A stretch of DNA of 64,000 nt from Pseudoips prasinana (GCA_951640165.1 OX621252.1:30463934-30527933); one strand, 5' to 3'; numbered from the stretch's first letter, positions 40,761-50,888 are shown. Made by a program: numbers and translations. The notes: generated by a model from the letters alone, not told the origin.

Positions 40761-40955
40761 GCGACTTTTTGGTCTAGCGGTAGTATAAACAGCCGATGAT
40801 AAAGAGGGTCTGAGTTTCGGACTTAGCCAAAAAGAACTTCAAAACAAAATAAAGTCTAATAACAGCCCGAATTCTGGAAAGCTGAATCTTTTCTCGGTCG
40901 TGCCGGTTCACCATTAATTCGATTATAAGAATGAGATGAAATAATTATAAATGTC
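40761..40955 (+). repeat. SINE-H, degenerate
   Basis: TTTTTGGTCTAGCGGTAG and GGGTCTGAGTTTCGGAC (head), CAGCCCGAATTCTGGAAAGC, TTTCTCGGTCGTGCCGG. It meets another SINE-H in opposite orientation at 40955. Confidence 0.6.
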
Positions 40956-41267
40956 CTCCGAGCCGAATTTCGGCCACTGCGGCCAGTTTCAGTGGAGACT
41001 AGCCATCTGCGCGAAACATATTATAGTGCACAAGTGTGTGCGCAAACACAGGGGCACTTACTATTCCATTACTTTCACGATCCGACGACTACCGACACGA
41101 GCGGAAAGAGGTCAAGAGGGGGTATAATACCGCCAACTCCCAAACTTCGAGCTGATATTAAAAATTTATTCTTTTTACAGAACCCCAAAACACTTTTATA
41201 CCCGAACCGGGATTTGAACCCAGGACCTCGTTATCTGACAGCTACCGCTAGACCAACGAGGGAATTA
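40955..41267 (-). repeat. SINE-H
   Basis: Plus strand: CCGAATTTCGGCCACTGCGG, GCGAAACATATTATAGTGCA, CAAGTGTGTGCGCAAACACA, ATAATACCGCCAACTCCCAA, GGGATTTGAACCCAGGACCT and CTACCGCTAGACCAACGAGG. Confidence 0.8.
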
Positions 41268-41520
41268 AAGAATGACATGAAATAATAGAGATATGGTACC
41301 AGGCGGCCAGAATTACACACAACATCATCTTTGAGTGAGACGCGCGCTGTCAAAGTGTCAGTTTAGTTAAGTGACAAATTTATTGGCAATAATACAAGAT
41401 AACACCTTTGTGGCAAGTAGAACATTTAGTTATCAAAACATTTATCATCGGTAGAGTATGCATGCAAAGGTTATCTGGCAACCTCTATTATTTAATAATG
41501 CAATCAGCATTCATATATTA

Positions 41521-41762
41521 CTAGCGGCCCGGTACGTGCTTCGCTACGCTTTTAAGTATTAGTACAAATTGTTTGTATATGGGAGTATAGAAAGATGTTG
41601 ATTTTACACTTTTTCAAGACTTTTTTTAAATTTCCTCTACGTACAAACCTTCCCTGGACTTCCACGAATAATTCAAGACCAAAATTATCCAAATCGGTAA
41701 AGGCGTTGTTGAGTTATAACATTACAACGAAAAGTGGCATTGATTTTTATATAATGTATAGA
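41521..41762 (-). mobile_element. Helitron (subtype 4)
   Basis: Plus strand CTAGCGGCCCGGTACGTGCT to ATAATGTATAGA; A precedes and T follows, so the minus strand reads TCTATACATT...CTAG. Middle: CCAAATCGGTAAAGGCGTTG. 242 bp, non-coding. Confidence 0.65.
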
Positions 41763-42430
41763 TGATTGCGCTAGCTTTTGCTTGCATCTTCCACGTTGAC
41801 TTTAGAAATTCAGTTTAGACTTAAAATTTATATTTATGATGATCACCTAACATTTTTAACTCAGGTTCGGGTAATAAACTATTTTGATACCAAATTTTAT
41901 CCCAATCAATTAAGGCGTTTTTGTGTGATTGAGTACTAAAAATCCAAATTTTAATTCTTACTTTTTTATATCCATCCATATTTTTTCGTCCATCTATTGC
42001 ACGTTGCATACGGCGGCCAATATTTCGGAGCTCATGGTTTGCATCAGTTAACAGTGTAGCATCTACGTTATTATTTATTTTTAAAGTACTTCACGGTATT
42101 TGTGTTTTGATCAGTTCACTTGATCGTGATGGATAACGATACAGCTAGTGAGTCAAATAACCGAGTGAAAAACCAAGAATTATGTGAAAATATCCGAGAA
42201 TGAATTCATTTTACGTCGAACGACGTAAAATTGTTGGAAATAAATGTACGGCCCACCTAAGATTAAGTGGTTGCCGTAGGCTTCGGCGCTTGCGACACAC
42301 ATGACGTAACTCACGTGTTTTCAATTTTTCCCCCTCCTTAATGTACTCTGAAGATCCTAAGTTATCCTCCAGCTTACTTTATAAAATACTCTGTAAAGTG
42401 GACAGCTTGCCTACTCAATCTGCTCATAGA
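41763..42430. other. No firm gene
   Basis: A short plus-strand reading frame at 42130-42203 (MDNDTASESNNRVKNQELCE..., stop after 24 codons) looks coding-like but has no further support. Confidence 0.35.
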
Positions 42431-43106
42431 GCGAATGGACGCTAGCTACTTCGTTTCCATTGGGAATGGTCATCGTAACCTTATTTTGGCCAGGACTACT
42501 ATTACTATGTGTATAGTTTGTAAAACAGGGAGCCAAACAGTTGTCAAGAGGCATTATATATAATTTCGCCACTCCCACGTACATTTCTGCTTACGCCATC
42601 CGACTTTACAATTTGCCACAACACATCTGTGGCTAAAGATGAGTAGTAATAGCCAATGGACGCTAAGCGTTAGCTACTTAGTTTCCATTGAAAATGGCCA
42701 CCGTAACCTAATTTTGGCCAGGCCCACCATTATCATGTGTATAGTTTGTAAAACAGGGGGCCAAACAGTTGTCAAGAGGCATTATATATAATTTCGCCAC
42801 TCCCACGTACATTTCTGCTTACGCCATCCGACTTTACAATTTGCCACTACAGATTTGTGGCTAAAGATGAGTAGTAATAGCGAATGGACGCTAAGCGTTA
42901 GCTACTTAGTTTCCATTGAAAATGGCCACCGTAACCTAATTTTGGCCAGGCCCACCATTATCATGTGTATAGTTTGTAAAACAGGGGGCCAAACAGTTGA
43001 CAAGAGGCATTATATATAATTTCGCCACTCCCACGTACATTTCTGCTTACGCCATCCGACTTTACAATTTGCCACAACACATCTGTGGCTAAAGCCGAGT
43101 AGTAAT
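42431..43106. repeat. 228-bp tandem array, three units
   Basis: GAGTAGTAAT anchors lie at 42641, 42869 and 43097, exactly 228 bp apart. Units share GGACGCTAAGCGTTAGCTAC, TTTGGCCAGGCCCACCATTA, GGGGGCCAAACAGTTGTCAA and TCTGCTTACGCCATCCGACT. The first unit lacks 7 bp (GACGCTAGCTAC) and has more changes; units 2 and 3 are nearly identical. Confidence 0.9.
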
Positions 43107-43282
43107 AGCGACGGTTTCGTCGCATAAATAAAACATGGGCCCTTTGCCGCATCGCGCCAGCTATGATCTAATAACGTGGTGCGTAGTTCTGTGCGTTTCC
43201 ACTGTGAAACAACACGATTTTTATCTTGATTTTTTTATTTTATTTAATTGGTTAGGAAAAAAAAACAGTTATACATTATTTT

Positions 43283-43530
43283 TTAATTTTAATGTAATAG
43301 CATTATTCACAATGCAAAGCGTTTATCTAATCTCAAAAATGGGAAATAATAAATTTAATCGTCCGGTGGGTCTCGAACCTGCACCATCTACCAATCCGGG
43401 GTAGGCGCTCTGCGTTAAGCTACGAATGATACACGCTGGCAGATCAGATTAAATTTATTATTTCCCGAGATCCTATGAGATTAGATAAACGTTTTGCATT
43501 GCGAATATTGCTATAAAATTAAAATTTAAT
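43283..43530. mobile_element. Fold-back element with tRNA-like loop
   Basis: Left arm about 43283-43360 (AATGCAAAGCGTTTATCTAA, TCTCAAAAATGGGAAATAAT, AAATTTAATC) pairs with the right arm 43447-43530 (GATTAAATTTATTATTTCCC ... GATAAACGTTTTGCATTG). On the minus strand the 86-bp loop reads CGTAGCTTAACGCAGAGCGC and CAGGTTCGAGACCCACCGGA, i.e. A-box- and B-box-like Pol III elements. A second, half copy is at 62456-62562. Confidence 0.65.
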
Positions 43531-43835
43531 AATTTGGATTTAGGTATTATCAAAATGATATAATATGAATAACTCAATCCTAGCCACCGATGACCCTACC
43601 CCAGCTAATCTGCGGCTTTCCCTCGCTACCTAGGTAGACGACCTGCAGGAGAAAGTCACAGAGACACTGTGGGACACTTTCTATTACCTCATATCTGAAA
43701 TAACGCTTGACTGACACAACCAGAAAAAAACGCTAAGGTACTAACATGGTGAATTTAGGTGCTTTTTAGGGACGGGATTGTAATAACGCATATTTAGATA
43801 CAATTAGTACAATTTTGTCATATATATTGTATTCA

Positions 43836-44078
43836 TAGCCCAAAAAATTGCCAAACTGAAGTGGCAGTGGGTCGGGTACCTACATAGGTCGTAGAAACGA
43901 TGGCAGAAAGGTCCTCGAGTGGCGACCACGAACCTGCAATGTGGACCGACGATCTTGCAAGGATCGCGGGAAGCCGCTGGATGCGGGCAGCGTAGGACCG
44001 GCTATTGTGGAGATCCTTGTGGGAGGCCTTTGTTCAGCAGTGGACGTCTTCGGACTGATATGATGATGATGATGATCT
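43836..44078 (+). repeat. RTE LINE 3' end with (ATG)n
   Basis: Readable as KLKWQWVGYLHRS...RWQKGPRVATTNLQ, WTDDLARIAGSRWMRAA and RPAIVEILVGGLCSAVDVFG in pieces, then GATATGATGATGATGATGAT. 5'-truncated with frameshifts. Confidence 0.7.
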
Positions 44079-44102
44079 TATTTTAATTCAAAATTCCTAA
44101 CT

Positions 44103-44166
44103 TTTAGCCTAACCTGGAATTTAAACCCAGGACCTCATTATCTGCAGCTTAACATGCTACCGCTAC
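44103..44166 (-). repeat. SINE-H head fragment
   Basis: GGAATTTAAACCCAGGACCT, CATTATCTGCAGCTTAACAT and GCTACCGCTA are the minus-strand head; nothing else remains. Confidence 0.55.
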
Positions 44167-44436
44167 TACAAATAATCCAATAACAATGGAGACGAACTCC
44201 GTAACTCAATTGCTAGTGTTCGCCTCTTTTGATGTAACGTCGTCTTTACACGCTCGCTAATGTGCCACCAGCTAACTATATCCAATTTGTTTTACCTTAT
44301 GGAGTAAGTGCGATACTCACAAGTTTAGCATACAAGCATACATCATGGTCTGTGAACAGGTATGTTCTTCTAGTTATAACTTAAGGCCCAGATAACAAGC
44401 ACAATGTTTTAAATCCACAAGTTTAAATCCAATGGA

Positions 44437-44696
44437 AGCTGCTGTGTGGTGACGGCGACAAATATCAGAATCAGAATATCATCACCCCATCTCATCCCGA
44501 GGCGTAGAAGTCGACCCGAGGGAATATCTACCAGAGGACGGGAAGCAGCTTCCTTCTGAGTACTACGACCATCATACTGCGATCGCCAACCCGCCTGCCA
44601 AGCGTGGCGATTATGGCATATCCCCTCAAGATGATTCTTGAGGGAGGCTTGTCCAGCAGTGGACTTATTTAAGCTGTAATGATGATGATGATGATG
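44437..44696 (+). mobile_element. Family E, complete, 12-bp target duplication
   Basis: AAATCCAATGGA at 44425-44436 and again at 44697-44708 flank a 260-bp insert. It opens AGCTGCTGTGTGGTGACGGC and ends CAGCAGTGGACTTATTTAAG followed by (ATG)n. The last 55 bases (GAGGGAGGCTTGTCCAGCAG...) match the RTE LINE 3' end. It is non-coding and has the structure of a SINE or severely truncated LINE moved by RTE machinery. Confidence 0.85.
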
Positions 44697-44822
44697 AAAT
44701 CCAATGGATTGCTATTGGATTTGGGTTCACGTTGTAAGCAAAAATAAATATGAAATTGTAGTCAAGTAATTTGAAGGGCTTCATTGATTGGAAAATACGA
44801 TTCAACTACTTTATTATAGGAT

Positions 44823-45086
44823 AGCACAAGTGTGTGCGCGACACGTGCGTCTAGCGACACGACCGGAAAGAGGTCAGGTACAGGACCGACGGCTTTACGT
44901 GGTCTCCGAGACACGGTGGTGTAATACCCCCAACTTCCAGACTTCGTGCTAACACTGAGAAACTGAGATAAACTTCTCAGTCTCAGTTTTTACGGAAAAA
45001 TCACAAAATAACGTTTTAGCCCGACCCGGGATTTGAACCTTTATCTGCGGTTGAACACGCTACCGCTAGACCAACGACGCAGTATC
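44823..45086 (-). repeat. SINE-H
   Basis: Plus strand: AAGAGGTCAGGTACAGGACC, GACGGCTTTACGTGGTCTCC, AATACCCCCAACTTCCAGAC, CCGACCCGGGATTTGAACC and GAACACGCTACCGCTAGACC. An internal palindrome CTGAGAAACTGAGATAAACT / TCTCAGTCTCAG is extra. Confidence 0.75.
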
Positions 45087-45454
45087 TTGTAAAGCTACTA
45101 AATCAAACTACAAAAATATAGAACCTTTTAAATAGATAATCACATTAATTAAAGTAGGTAGATTTCGTAATGAATATACTCCACTAGCGCTGATGGGGCT
45201 AATTTTAGGATTAAAACGGCGGAGCTAGAAATGGGCCTCGCTAATTAATCCCTAAATAGCTGGTTTGCTTTGTTGATGTTTTGACATTTGCTATTAGTTA
45301 CGTTCCATTCGAAGTGAAGCTTTATAGCAATGCCATTAAAATTGATATTTAATTAAATATAAGTTAAGTGTTTTGTCATTGAACTCAGAGGCCAGATTTG
45401 TTCTAGATTGACGAGAAATAACATCAAAATATTTCTAATATTACATACATATAT
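45087..45454. other. No recognised gene
   Basis: AT-rich DNA between repeats. Confidence 0.4.
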
Positions 45455-46059
45455 TAAAAAACCGGCCAAGTGCGAGTCGGACTCGCCCATGAAGGGTTCC
45501 GCAGCAGCAACTATTTCAGTTGATTAAATGAAAGGTAAATTGCAGTTTACGATTTATGATGCATTAAAAAAAAACTACTTACTAGATTTCGTTCAAACCA
45601 ATTTTCGTTGTTAGTTTACATGGTAATGTATATCATATATTTTTTAGTTTTATCATTCTCTTATTTTCGAAGTTACAGGGGGGGGGGGACCGTCATTTTT
45701 CCACTTTGGAAGTATCTCTAGCGCAAACTATTCAGTTTAGAAAAAAAATATATTAGGAACCTCAATATCATTTTTGAAGACCTATCCATAGATACCCCAC
45801 ATGTATGGGTACGATGAAAAAATAATTGTTGAGTTTCAGTTCTATGTATGGGGAACCCCCAAAATTATTATTATTTTTGTGTTAAAATCTTAATGCGGTT
45901 CACAGAATACATCTACTTACTAAGTTTCAACAGAACAGCTCTTATACTTTCGGACATACGGACATTGGCTGTGACATACGGACGGACAGACAGACAGACA
46001 GACAAGACGAATCTATAAGGGTTCCGTTTTTTGCCATTTAGCTACGGAACCCTAAAAAA
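45455..46059. repeat. Common lepidopteran CCGGCCAAG repeat
   Basis: It begins AAAAAACCGGCCAAGTGCGA and GTCGGACTCGCCCATGAAGG and ends GGACAGACAGACAGACAGAC, then AAGGGTTCCGTTTTTTGCC and TACGGAACCCTAAAAAAG. I recognise the ends as those of one of the most abundant non-coding repeats of moth genomes. An 11-G run lies at 45678-45688. Confidence 0.75.
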
Positions 46060-46440
46060 GAAGTGTGTTTTAGATCACACGATTGAATTAAAACTTAGAT
46101 GTACGAAACGTGACTCTTTCTCTCACTTTTTATTTTCTCTAATGTCTATCTCCCTCTCAACTTCCTTTTGCCCTGCCCGATCACACTTGTCGGCTCTCGT
46201 AACGCATCCACCAGCTTACTCCCAATGTCAAACGTGCGTAAAAAAAGTATTACTTTAAAAAATTAATGCGCGCATCTCTTTCTCTTGTTCCTACAGTAAT
46301 ATACAGAACGTTACTCATTCTTCTTTTCTGTCTTCACTAACTTCCATCTTCCTCTCAAATTCCATTCGCCTCGCCCAATCATACTTTTCGTAGTGTGTTC
46401 CTCAAGTCAAGCGTGCGTAGAGAAGCCTTACCTCAAAATA
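46060..46440. repeat. Family J copy, possibly two units
   Basis: ATGTACGAAACGTGACTCTT, CTTTTGCCCTGCCCGATCAC, CTCGTAACGCATCCACCAGC and AATGTCAAACGTGCGTAAA. From 46300 related words recur (ATATACAGAACGTTACTCAT, CCATTCGCCTCGCCCAATCA, CAAGTCAAGCGTGCGTAGAG), suggesting a second unit in tandem. Confidence 0.45.
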
Positions 46441-46459
46441 AGATAAACTAATATACGAA

Positions 46460-46605
46460 TTTACTGTGTGGCTGACGGTAAAGAAATCACTACTCCATCT
46501 CATTCAATTGAGGGAGAGGGGAGCATAGATGATGTGCCTAGAGACCGGGCTGTTGTGTCGATCTATCCGCCATAATCATCACACTGCGACCTCCTAAGAT
46601 AGAGC
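46460..46605 (+). repeat. Family E fragment
   Basis: TTTACTGTGTGGCTGACGGT, AATCACTACTCCATCTCATT, CGCCATAATCATCACACTGC. Degenerate, without the 3' end. Confidence 0.45.
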
Positions 46606-46650
46606 AAGATTTGCGCCAAACGTCCGTTAATTGCCTTGAAGAATATATAT

Positions 46651-46921
46651 ACCGTCACCGTAGCCTAGTTGGTAGTGCTCCTGCCTACGAAGCTGGTGGT
46701 CCTGGGTTCGAATCCCGGTAAGTGCAAATATTTGTGTGATGAGCACGAATATTTGTTTCTGAGTCATGGATGTTTTCTATGTATATAAATATTTATCTAT
46801 CTATATAAGTATGTATATCGTCGCCTAGTACCCATAGTACAAGCTTTGCTTAGTTTGGGGCTAGGATGACCTGTGTGACATTGTCCCTAGATATTATTAT
46901 TATTATATATATATATATATA
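46651..46921 (+). repeat. SINE-A, full length, (AT)n at 3' end
   Basis: GTCACCGTAGCCTAGTTGGT, GGTTCGAATCCCGGTAAGTG, ATGAGCACGAATATTTGTTT, TATATAAGTATGTATATCGT, ATAGTACAAGCTTTGCTTAG and TTGTCCCTAGATATTATTAT, then (AT)n. The preceding AATATATAT may be part of a target duplication. Confidence 0.88.
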
Positions 46922-47140
46922 TAGTCACCATTCTTTGCTCTTGTTTTTGCCTCCTCTATACTCATTATATAGTTCATACATGCTCATCTGATTAAAGTAC
47001 TTCTGTCCTGGCCTTTTCTTGATCATCTCGGACTTGGTCAAAGACGGGCTTCCAATTGTACCAGTTACACAGCCCAGGTATACTTCTTTAGTCAATCGTC
47101 TTTTATTAAATGTCGGGACCATCTCTTAACAGCATATCTT
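46922..47140 (-). repeat. RTE ORF2 C-terminal fragment
   Basis: The minus strand reads RRLTKEVYLGCVTGTIGSPS and KKRPGQKYFNQMSMYELYNE in one frame, an RTE C-terminal signature also found at 48231-48581. Truncated at both ends. Confidence 0.6.
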
Positions 47141-47194
47141 TTTGATGTGATCTTTCCTATTTATCGGTTTCGGGATATTTTATGTTGGAGTGAA

Positions 47195-47830
47195 TAAATA
47201 AATAAAAAAGGTTTTTATTCACGTAGACTTTAAAAAAGCGCTTGTAAATAGTCAGAACATGTTTGTATGAATATGTAATTAATTTATAATCATTTCTAGG
47301 TTTCCACGGAAGTAGTAAGACACCATACTCCAATCCATCTTCCATTAGTATCTACTAACTATCGCCAAAATGCTTTCCTGTGGCGGGCGAGTAATTCGTT
47401 AAACGTTAATACTAAGAAGTTTTATTTTGATATTTTTAATTCGAATCCAGAATCAGTGAGACGGCAGCTCAGTCGAGACTTTTTCTCGAAATTAAGTGTT
47501 CAATAATCATTTGTTTGATCCTTATACGACACACATCTAACTTGTATCCGAATTCATGCTCGTGGAGACCTATAAATGGCTAACTGTTGTGTATACCTAA
47601 TCTATTAAGTTATTGTAAGCTGTTGGTCTTCCTAATAATGTTAAATAAATAAATAAATATAGATATTTAGGTACACGGATTGTAGGAAAAAATTTACAAT
47701 AAGATTTATTGTATAATAGTAACGATATTTAGCTAGCTTAAATTAAGTTACTGTCAAGGATCATGTGTAGGTTTAATCATCGAAATTTTAAATTTAAGTA
47801 ACATTTTTACTACATATTGTCTTGATTGAT
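47195..47830 (-). repeat. Family K with internal insertion
   Basis: 47195-47290 (GGTTTTTATTCACGTAGACT, CTTGTAAATAGTCAGAACAT) and 47655-47830 (ATAGATATTTAGGTACACGG, CTACATATTGTCTTGATTG) match 7420-7695 in order. About 350 bp between them differ, including a CTAATAATGTTAAATAAATA tail just before the second part, as expected for an inserted retroelement in plus orientation. Confidence 0.45.
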
Positions 47831-48103
47831 TTTGGATAAGAAACAAAAATGTGTCACGGAAACCGGGAAAGCGCGCATGCGCACGCTATTTGATTTGACC
47901 AATGAGGTGGCGGATAGCTGTGATATGGTGCCAACCCATTTTGCGTAAGGTTACATACTGTGTACATGATATATTCGATCAATCATATTACGAATAGATT
48001 GGCTCATATACAATTTTATTACACGGAATTATAACATGTACGATGATACATATCATATGCTACTACTGTAAGGCTTGCTCTTTTTTATCATATATTATAC
48101 ATA

Positions 48104-48597
48104 CATACATAGACTCACGCCTGTTTCCCAGAGGGGTAGGCAGAGACAACGGATTTCCATTTTTCACGATCTTTGCATACTTCTTTTGCCTCGTTTACTG
48201 TCATTATATACTTCATACATGCTCACCGGTTTAGGGTACTTCTAACCTGCCCTTTCTTGAGAACATCTCCATTTTGGTCAGAGAATGTTCGACGTGGTGA
48301 CGTGGTGGTCCCCTTCCGGTTGTCCCATTCACACAGGCCAGGTATACTTCTTTTGTCAATCTTCTTTCATTCATCCTTTCTAAATGGCCCAACCATCTCA
48401 GTTTTCCTTTTTCAATCTTTGTGACTACATCCTCTTTCACACCACAACGCACTCTTACATCAGTATTTCGAATTCTGTCTCTCAAAGTCACACCACACAT
48501 ACTTCTCAGAGCTCTCATTTCCACTGCATTTATTTTACTTTTATTCTTTTCCTGCCATACCCAACTTTTACTTCCATACATTAAAGTTATATATTAT
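48104..48597 (-). pseudogene. RTE LINE ORF2 C-terminus
   Basis: Minus frame 48581-48231 (116 residues) reads MYGSKSWVWQEKNKSKINAV, EMRALRSMCGVTLRDRIRNT, DVRVRCGVKEDVVTKIEKGK and LRWLGHLERMNERRLTKEVY. This is the conserved tail of RTE-type reverse transcriptases (the YGSETW...RWLGHLERM region). It is followed, after a frame break near 48231, by the GAGCATGTATGAAGTATATA to GGCGTGAGTCTATGTATGTA tail. No catalytic RT or endonuclease part remains. (TGTA)n family. Confidence 0.8.
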
Positions 48598-48657
48598 AAA
48601 AAGTATATATATGATGAAATGAAATGAGTGAACCTTACCGTAGTTGTTGTTTAAACT

Positions 48658-48783
48658 TAATAAACTATAGCCTGTGTTAATCCAGGGTGTCAGCTAACGC
48701 TCCAGGCGTTTAGACATGAAGAAGTAACAATCATACATACTCACACAGTCACACAAACTTTCGCCTTTATAATACTAGTGTGA
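48658..48783 (-). mobile_element. Helitron (subtype 1), 3' end lost
   Basis: Plus strand CTATAGCCTGTGTTAATCCA, GTTTAGACATGAAGAAGTAA, CTTTCGCCTTTATAATACTA and GTGTGA, with T following. The CTAG side is missing. Confidence 0.65.
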
Positions 48784-48839
48784 TTATAAAATGTATTATG
48801 ATGGAATGAAATGAGTGAACCTTACAGTAGTCGTCGCAT

Positions 48840-49290
48840 ACATAGTTATTTTAATATATGTATGTCTTAAAAATAACGGAATGGAGAGAAGCGTAATGGG
48901 CGTCAAGGGGAAAGATAGAATAAGACTAGAAAAAATTAAAAAGACAACGATTTTTAAGGATGCAAAAAACACATGTAAAGCTTTGGATGAAGCGATGGAC
49001 TGGACATATGATTAGATATACAAATGGAAAATGGACAAAAACCATAACAGAATGGTATCCCAGGGATGGGAAGAGAAGTAAAGGGCGTCAAACAAAAAGA
49101 TGGGAAGATGACCTCAAAAAGGTAGCGGGTCCCGAGTGGAAGAGAACAGCGAGAGACAGACAGAAATGGAAAGCTTTAGAGAAGGCCTCTGTCGGAAGTC
49201 AAGCTGTGCAGTGAAACCGATCGATTAATATGTAAATTTATTGTTTTATGGAACAGCAATAAAGGTTAATTTTATTTTTTATTTATTTTT
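48840..49290 (+). pseudogene. Second RTE-like LINE ORF2 3' end
   Basis: Two plus frames overlap: NNGMERSVMGVKGKDRIRLE then KIKKTTIFKDAKNTCKALDE (48815-49015) and KRWTGHMIRYTNGKWTKTIT, EWYPRDGKRSKGRQTKRWED, DLKKVAGPEWKRTARDRQKW (48960-49214). Together they give an RTE C-terminal region with one frameshift near 48990. It differs from the (ATG)n and (TGTA)n families and ends in ATAAAGGTTAATTTTATTTT. Non-functional. Confidence 0.8.
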
Positions 49291-50201
49291 ATGTTTTAAA
49301 AATACAATACTTGCTCTTTATCTTTCGGAAAATTTATGACACAAATTGAAGAACGAGCATTTTTATGTTAAATCCCATAGAATGAGCCACAGGTCGTAGT
49401 ATGAACTATAACCCAGTACAAATATAGTGTTGTAGTCATAAGGCCCTGAAATTAATTCTTTATTATCAATCTTCATTAATTTAATGTTTCTACCAGTAGG
49501 TTGAAAAATTGAAGTAGTACATTATTCATTACACTTATACAACGTGGAACCTAAATAGTAGAAAGTAGCTCAATCTATTCTTAAAACTCTATAATGTTTA
49601 AAACTTAAGTTTGAAAAATATGCAAACAAGTTCCTATTTATGAAATAGTAACGACACATTATAATTTTCTTCTTTAAAAATATCTTTTTAGCACAATTTT
49701 TACATATTAGAAAAGGAGGAGGTTTAGTAACACTCACAACACACAATTCAATTGATATTAAATAATGTGTGTGTATGTGTTTGTGTTTTATTTTGTATAA
49801 AAGGTGTAAAATAAAACGTAGATGTAACTTAAGAAACTTAAATAAATAATATACAGAAATTATTAACTTATCACACAAGAATAACGATCGGACGATGCAT
49901 TTTAGTTTGGAAAACAAAAAGTATTTTTGCTATATCATAAACGGTTTTTTTTATTTGTTTTGTTTCATTAGTAGATAGCGCTCCTTAAGGATGTCACTTA
50001 AATAGCGCTATTCAACTTATTCATGTTAGAAATTTTCTCCAATACTTGTGAATCCATTTTCATAATTCATATTTTATTCTACAATGCTTGGGAAATATAA
50101 ACTATGGTAAATTCATATTACAAGCTTAGCTTTTATATAGAAAGGTTGATATTGTTTAAATATTTGAGTGTTTTAAATACAAAATGATGCTTGTCTAGTT
50201 C
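49291..50201. other. AT-rich DNA with no recognised gene
   Basis: The 115-residue minus frame at 49570-49917 is rich in F, K, L and I as expected of AT-rich non-coding DNA and is not called. Confidence 0.45.
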
Positions 50202-50204
50202 TTA

Positions 50205-50634
50205 GGCCTAAAACTGCGTTAAGCGGGCACCCGCGCGGTTTCATACAAAATTGCTCCGTCGCGGGGACCTGTGCGGGCGCACGTCACGGAGAGGCGCGCC
50301 CCGCACCCACGCAGCGGGGCCGCCTCCGTGCGACAGAACTCGTCGCGGAGCCACGCGCGGTGCCCGCTAGCGCTAACACGCACGGGCTTGTTCAGTTAAT
50401 AACGCTACTCGCTAGGTGCTACGGGTCGCACGCACGCTCGGAGAAAATCAGAGACAATGTCTTTCGATACAAAAAGGGCATTTGTGGAAGTGCGTTAAAA
50501 AGAATAATCCGGGGACCGCGACGGGTCCCCGCGCTGGGCACCGTCGCATTCCCACAGAGCCCACCCGCGTGTCCACGCGCGAAGACACGCGACGGTTGCC
50601 CGTCGCGGGCGCCCGCTTAACGCGGTTTCAGGCC
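50205..50634. mobile_element. GC-rich Harbinger-like MITE
   Basis: Ends GGCCTAAAACTGCGTTAAGC (plus GGGCACCCGCG) and the complement CGCGGGCGCCCGCTTAACGC, then GGTTTCAGGCC. TTA lies on both sides (50202-50204, 50635-50637). A 3-bp TWA duplication and GGCC-type ends fit PIF/Harbinger. The 430-bp inside is strikingly GC-rich with many CpG (TCGCGGGGACCTGTGCGGGC). No transposase. Short GC-driven frames inside are not genes. Confidence 0.7.
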
Positions 50635-50680
50635 TTAAGTTTCAAGAATCCTCCTGCTTGCGTATAATAATGATAATCAT

Positions 50681-50888
50681 CGATCCCAAACTAAGCCAAG
50701 CTTGTACTATGGAAACTAAATAACTGATATACTACTTATACTACTTTTCTTTTGTAAATACAAACGTATTTAGATAATTACTCCCAGACTCAGGACAAAC
50801 AGCCCTGTTCATGCACACAAATATCTGTCCTGGGTGGGAATCGAACCCATGACATGCGAAGTCTACAAACCACGTCAACCGGCCAGTC
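50681..50888 (-). repeat. SINE-B
   Basis: Plus strand: CGATCCCAAACTAAGCCAAG, CTTGTACTATGGAAACTAAA, AGATAATTACTCCCAGACTC, ACAAATATCTGTCCTGGGTG, GGAATCGAACCCATGACA and ACCACGTCAACCGGCCAGTC. The terminal tail is missing. Confidence 0.82.

Noticed and set aside
42431..43106. CRISPR-like spaced repeats
   Set aside because: Units are 228 bp and contiguous, with no short repeat-spacer pattern, in a eukaryotic genome.
48231..48581. 116-residue frame as a host gene
   Set aside because: The sequence (RWLGHLERMNERRLTKEVY) is the RTE reverse transcriptase C-terminus, with sister fragments in the window.
49570..49917. 115-residue minus-strand frame rich in F, L, K, I
   Set aside because: Composition is what AT-rich non-coding DNA gives; no domain or signal.
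50360..50667. Overlapping 83-86 residue plus-strand frames in GC-rich DNA
   Set aside because: They lie inside a MITE with clear inverted ends. High GC removes stop codons, so long frames arise by chance. No motif is seen.
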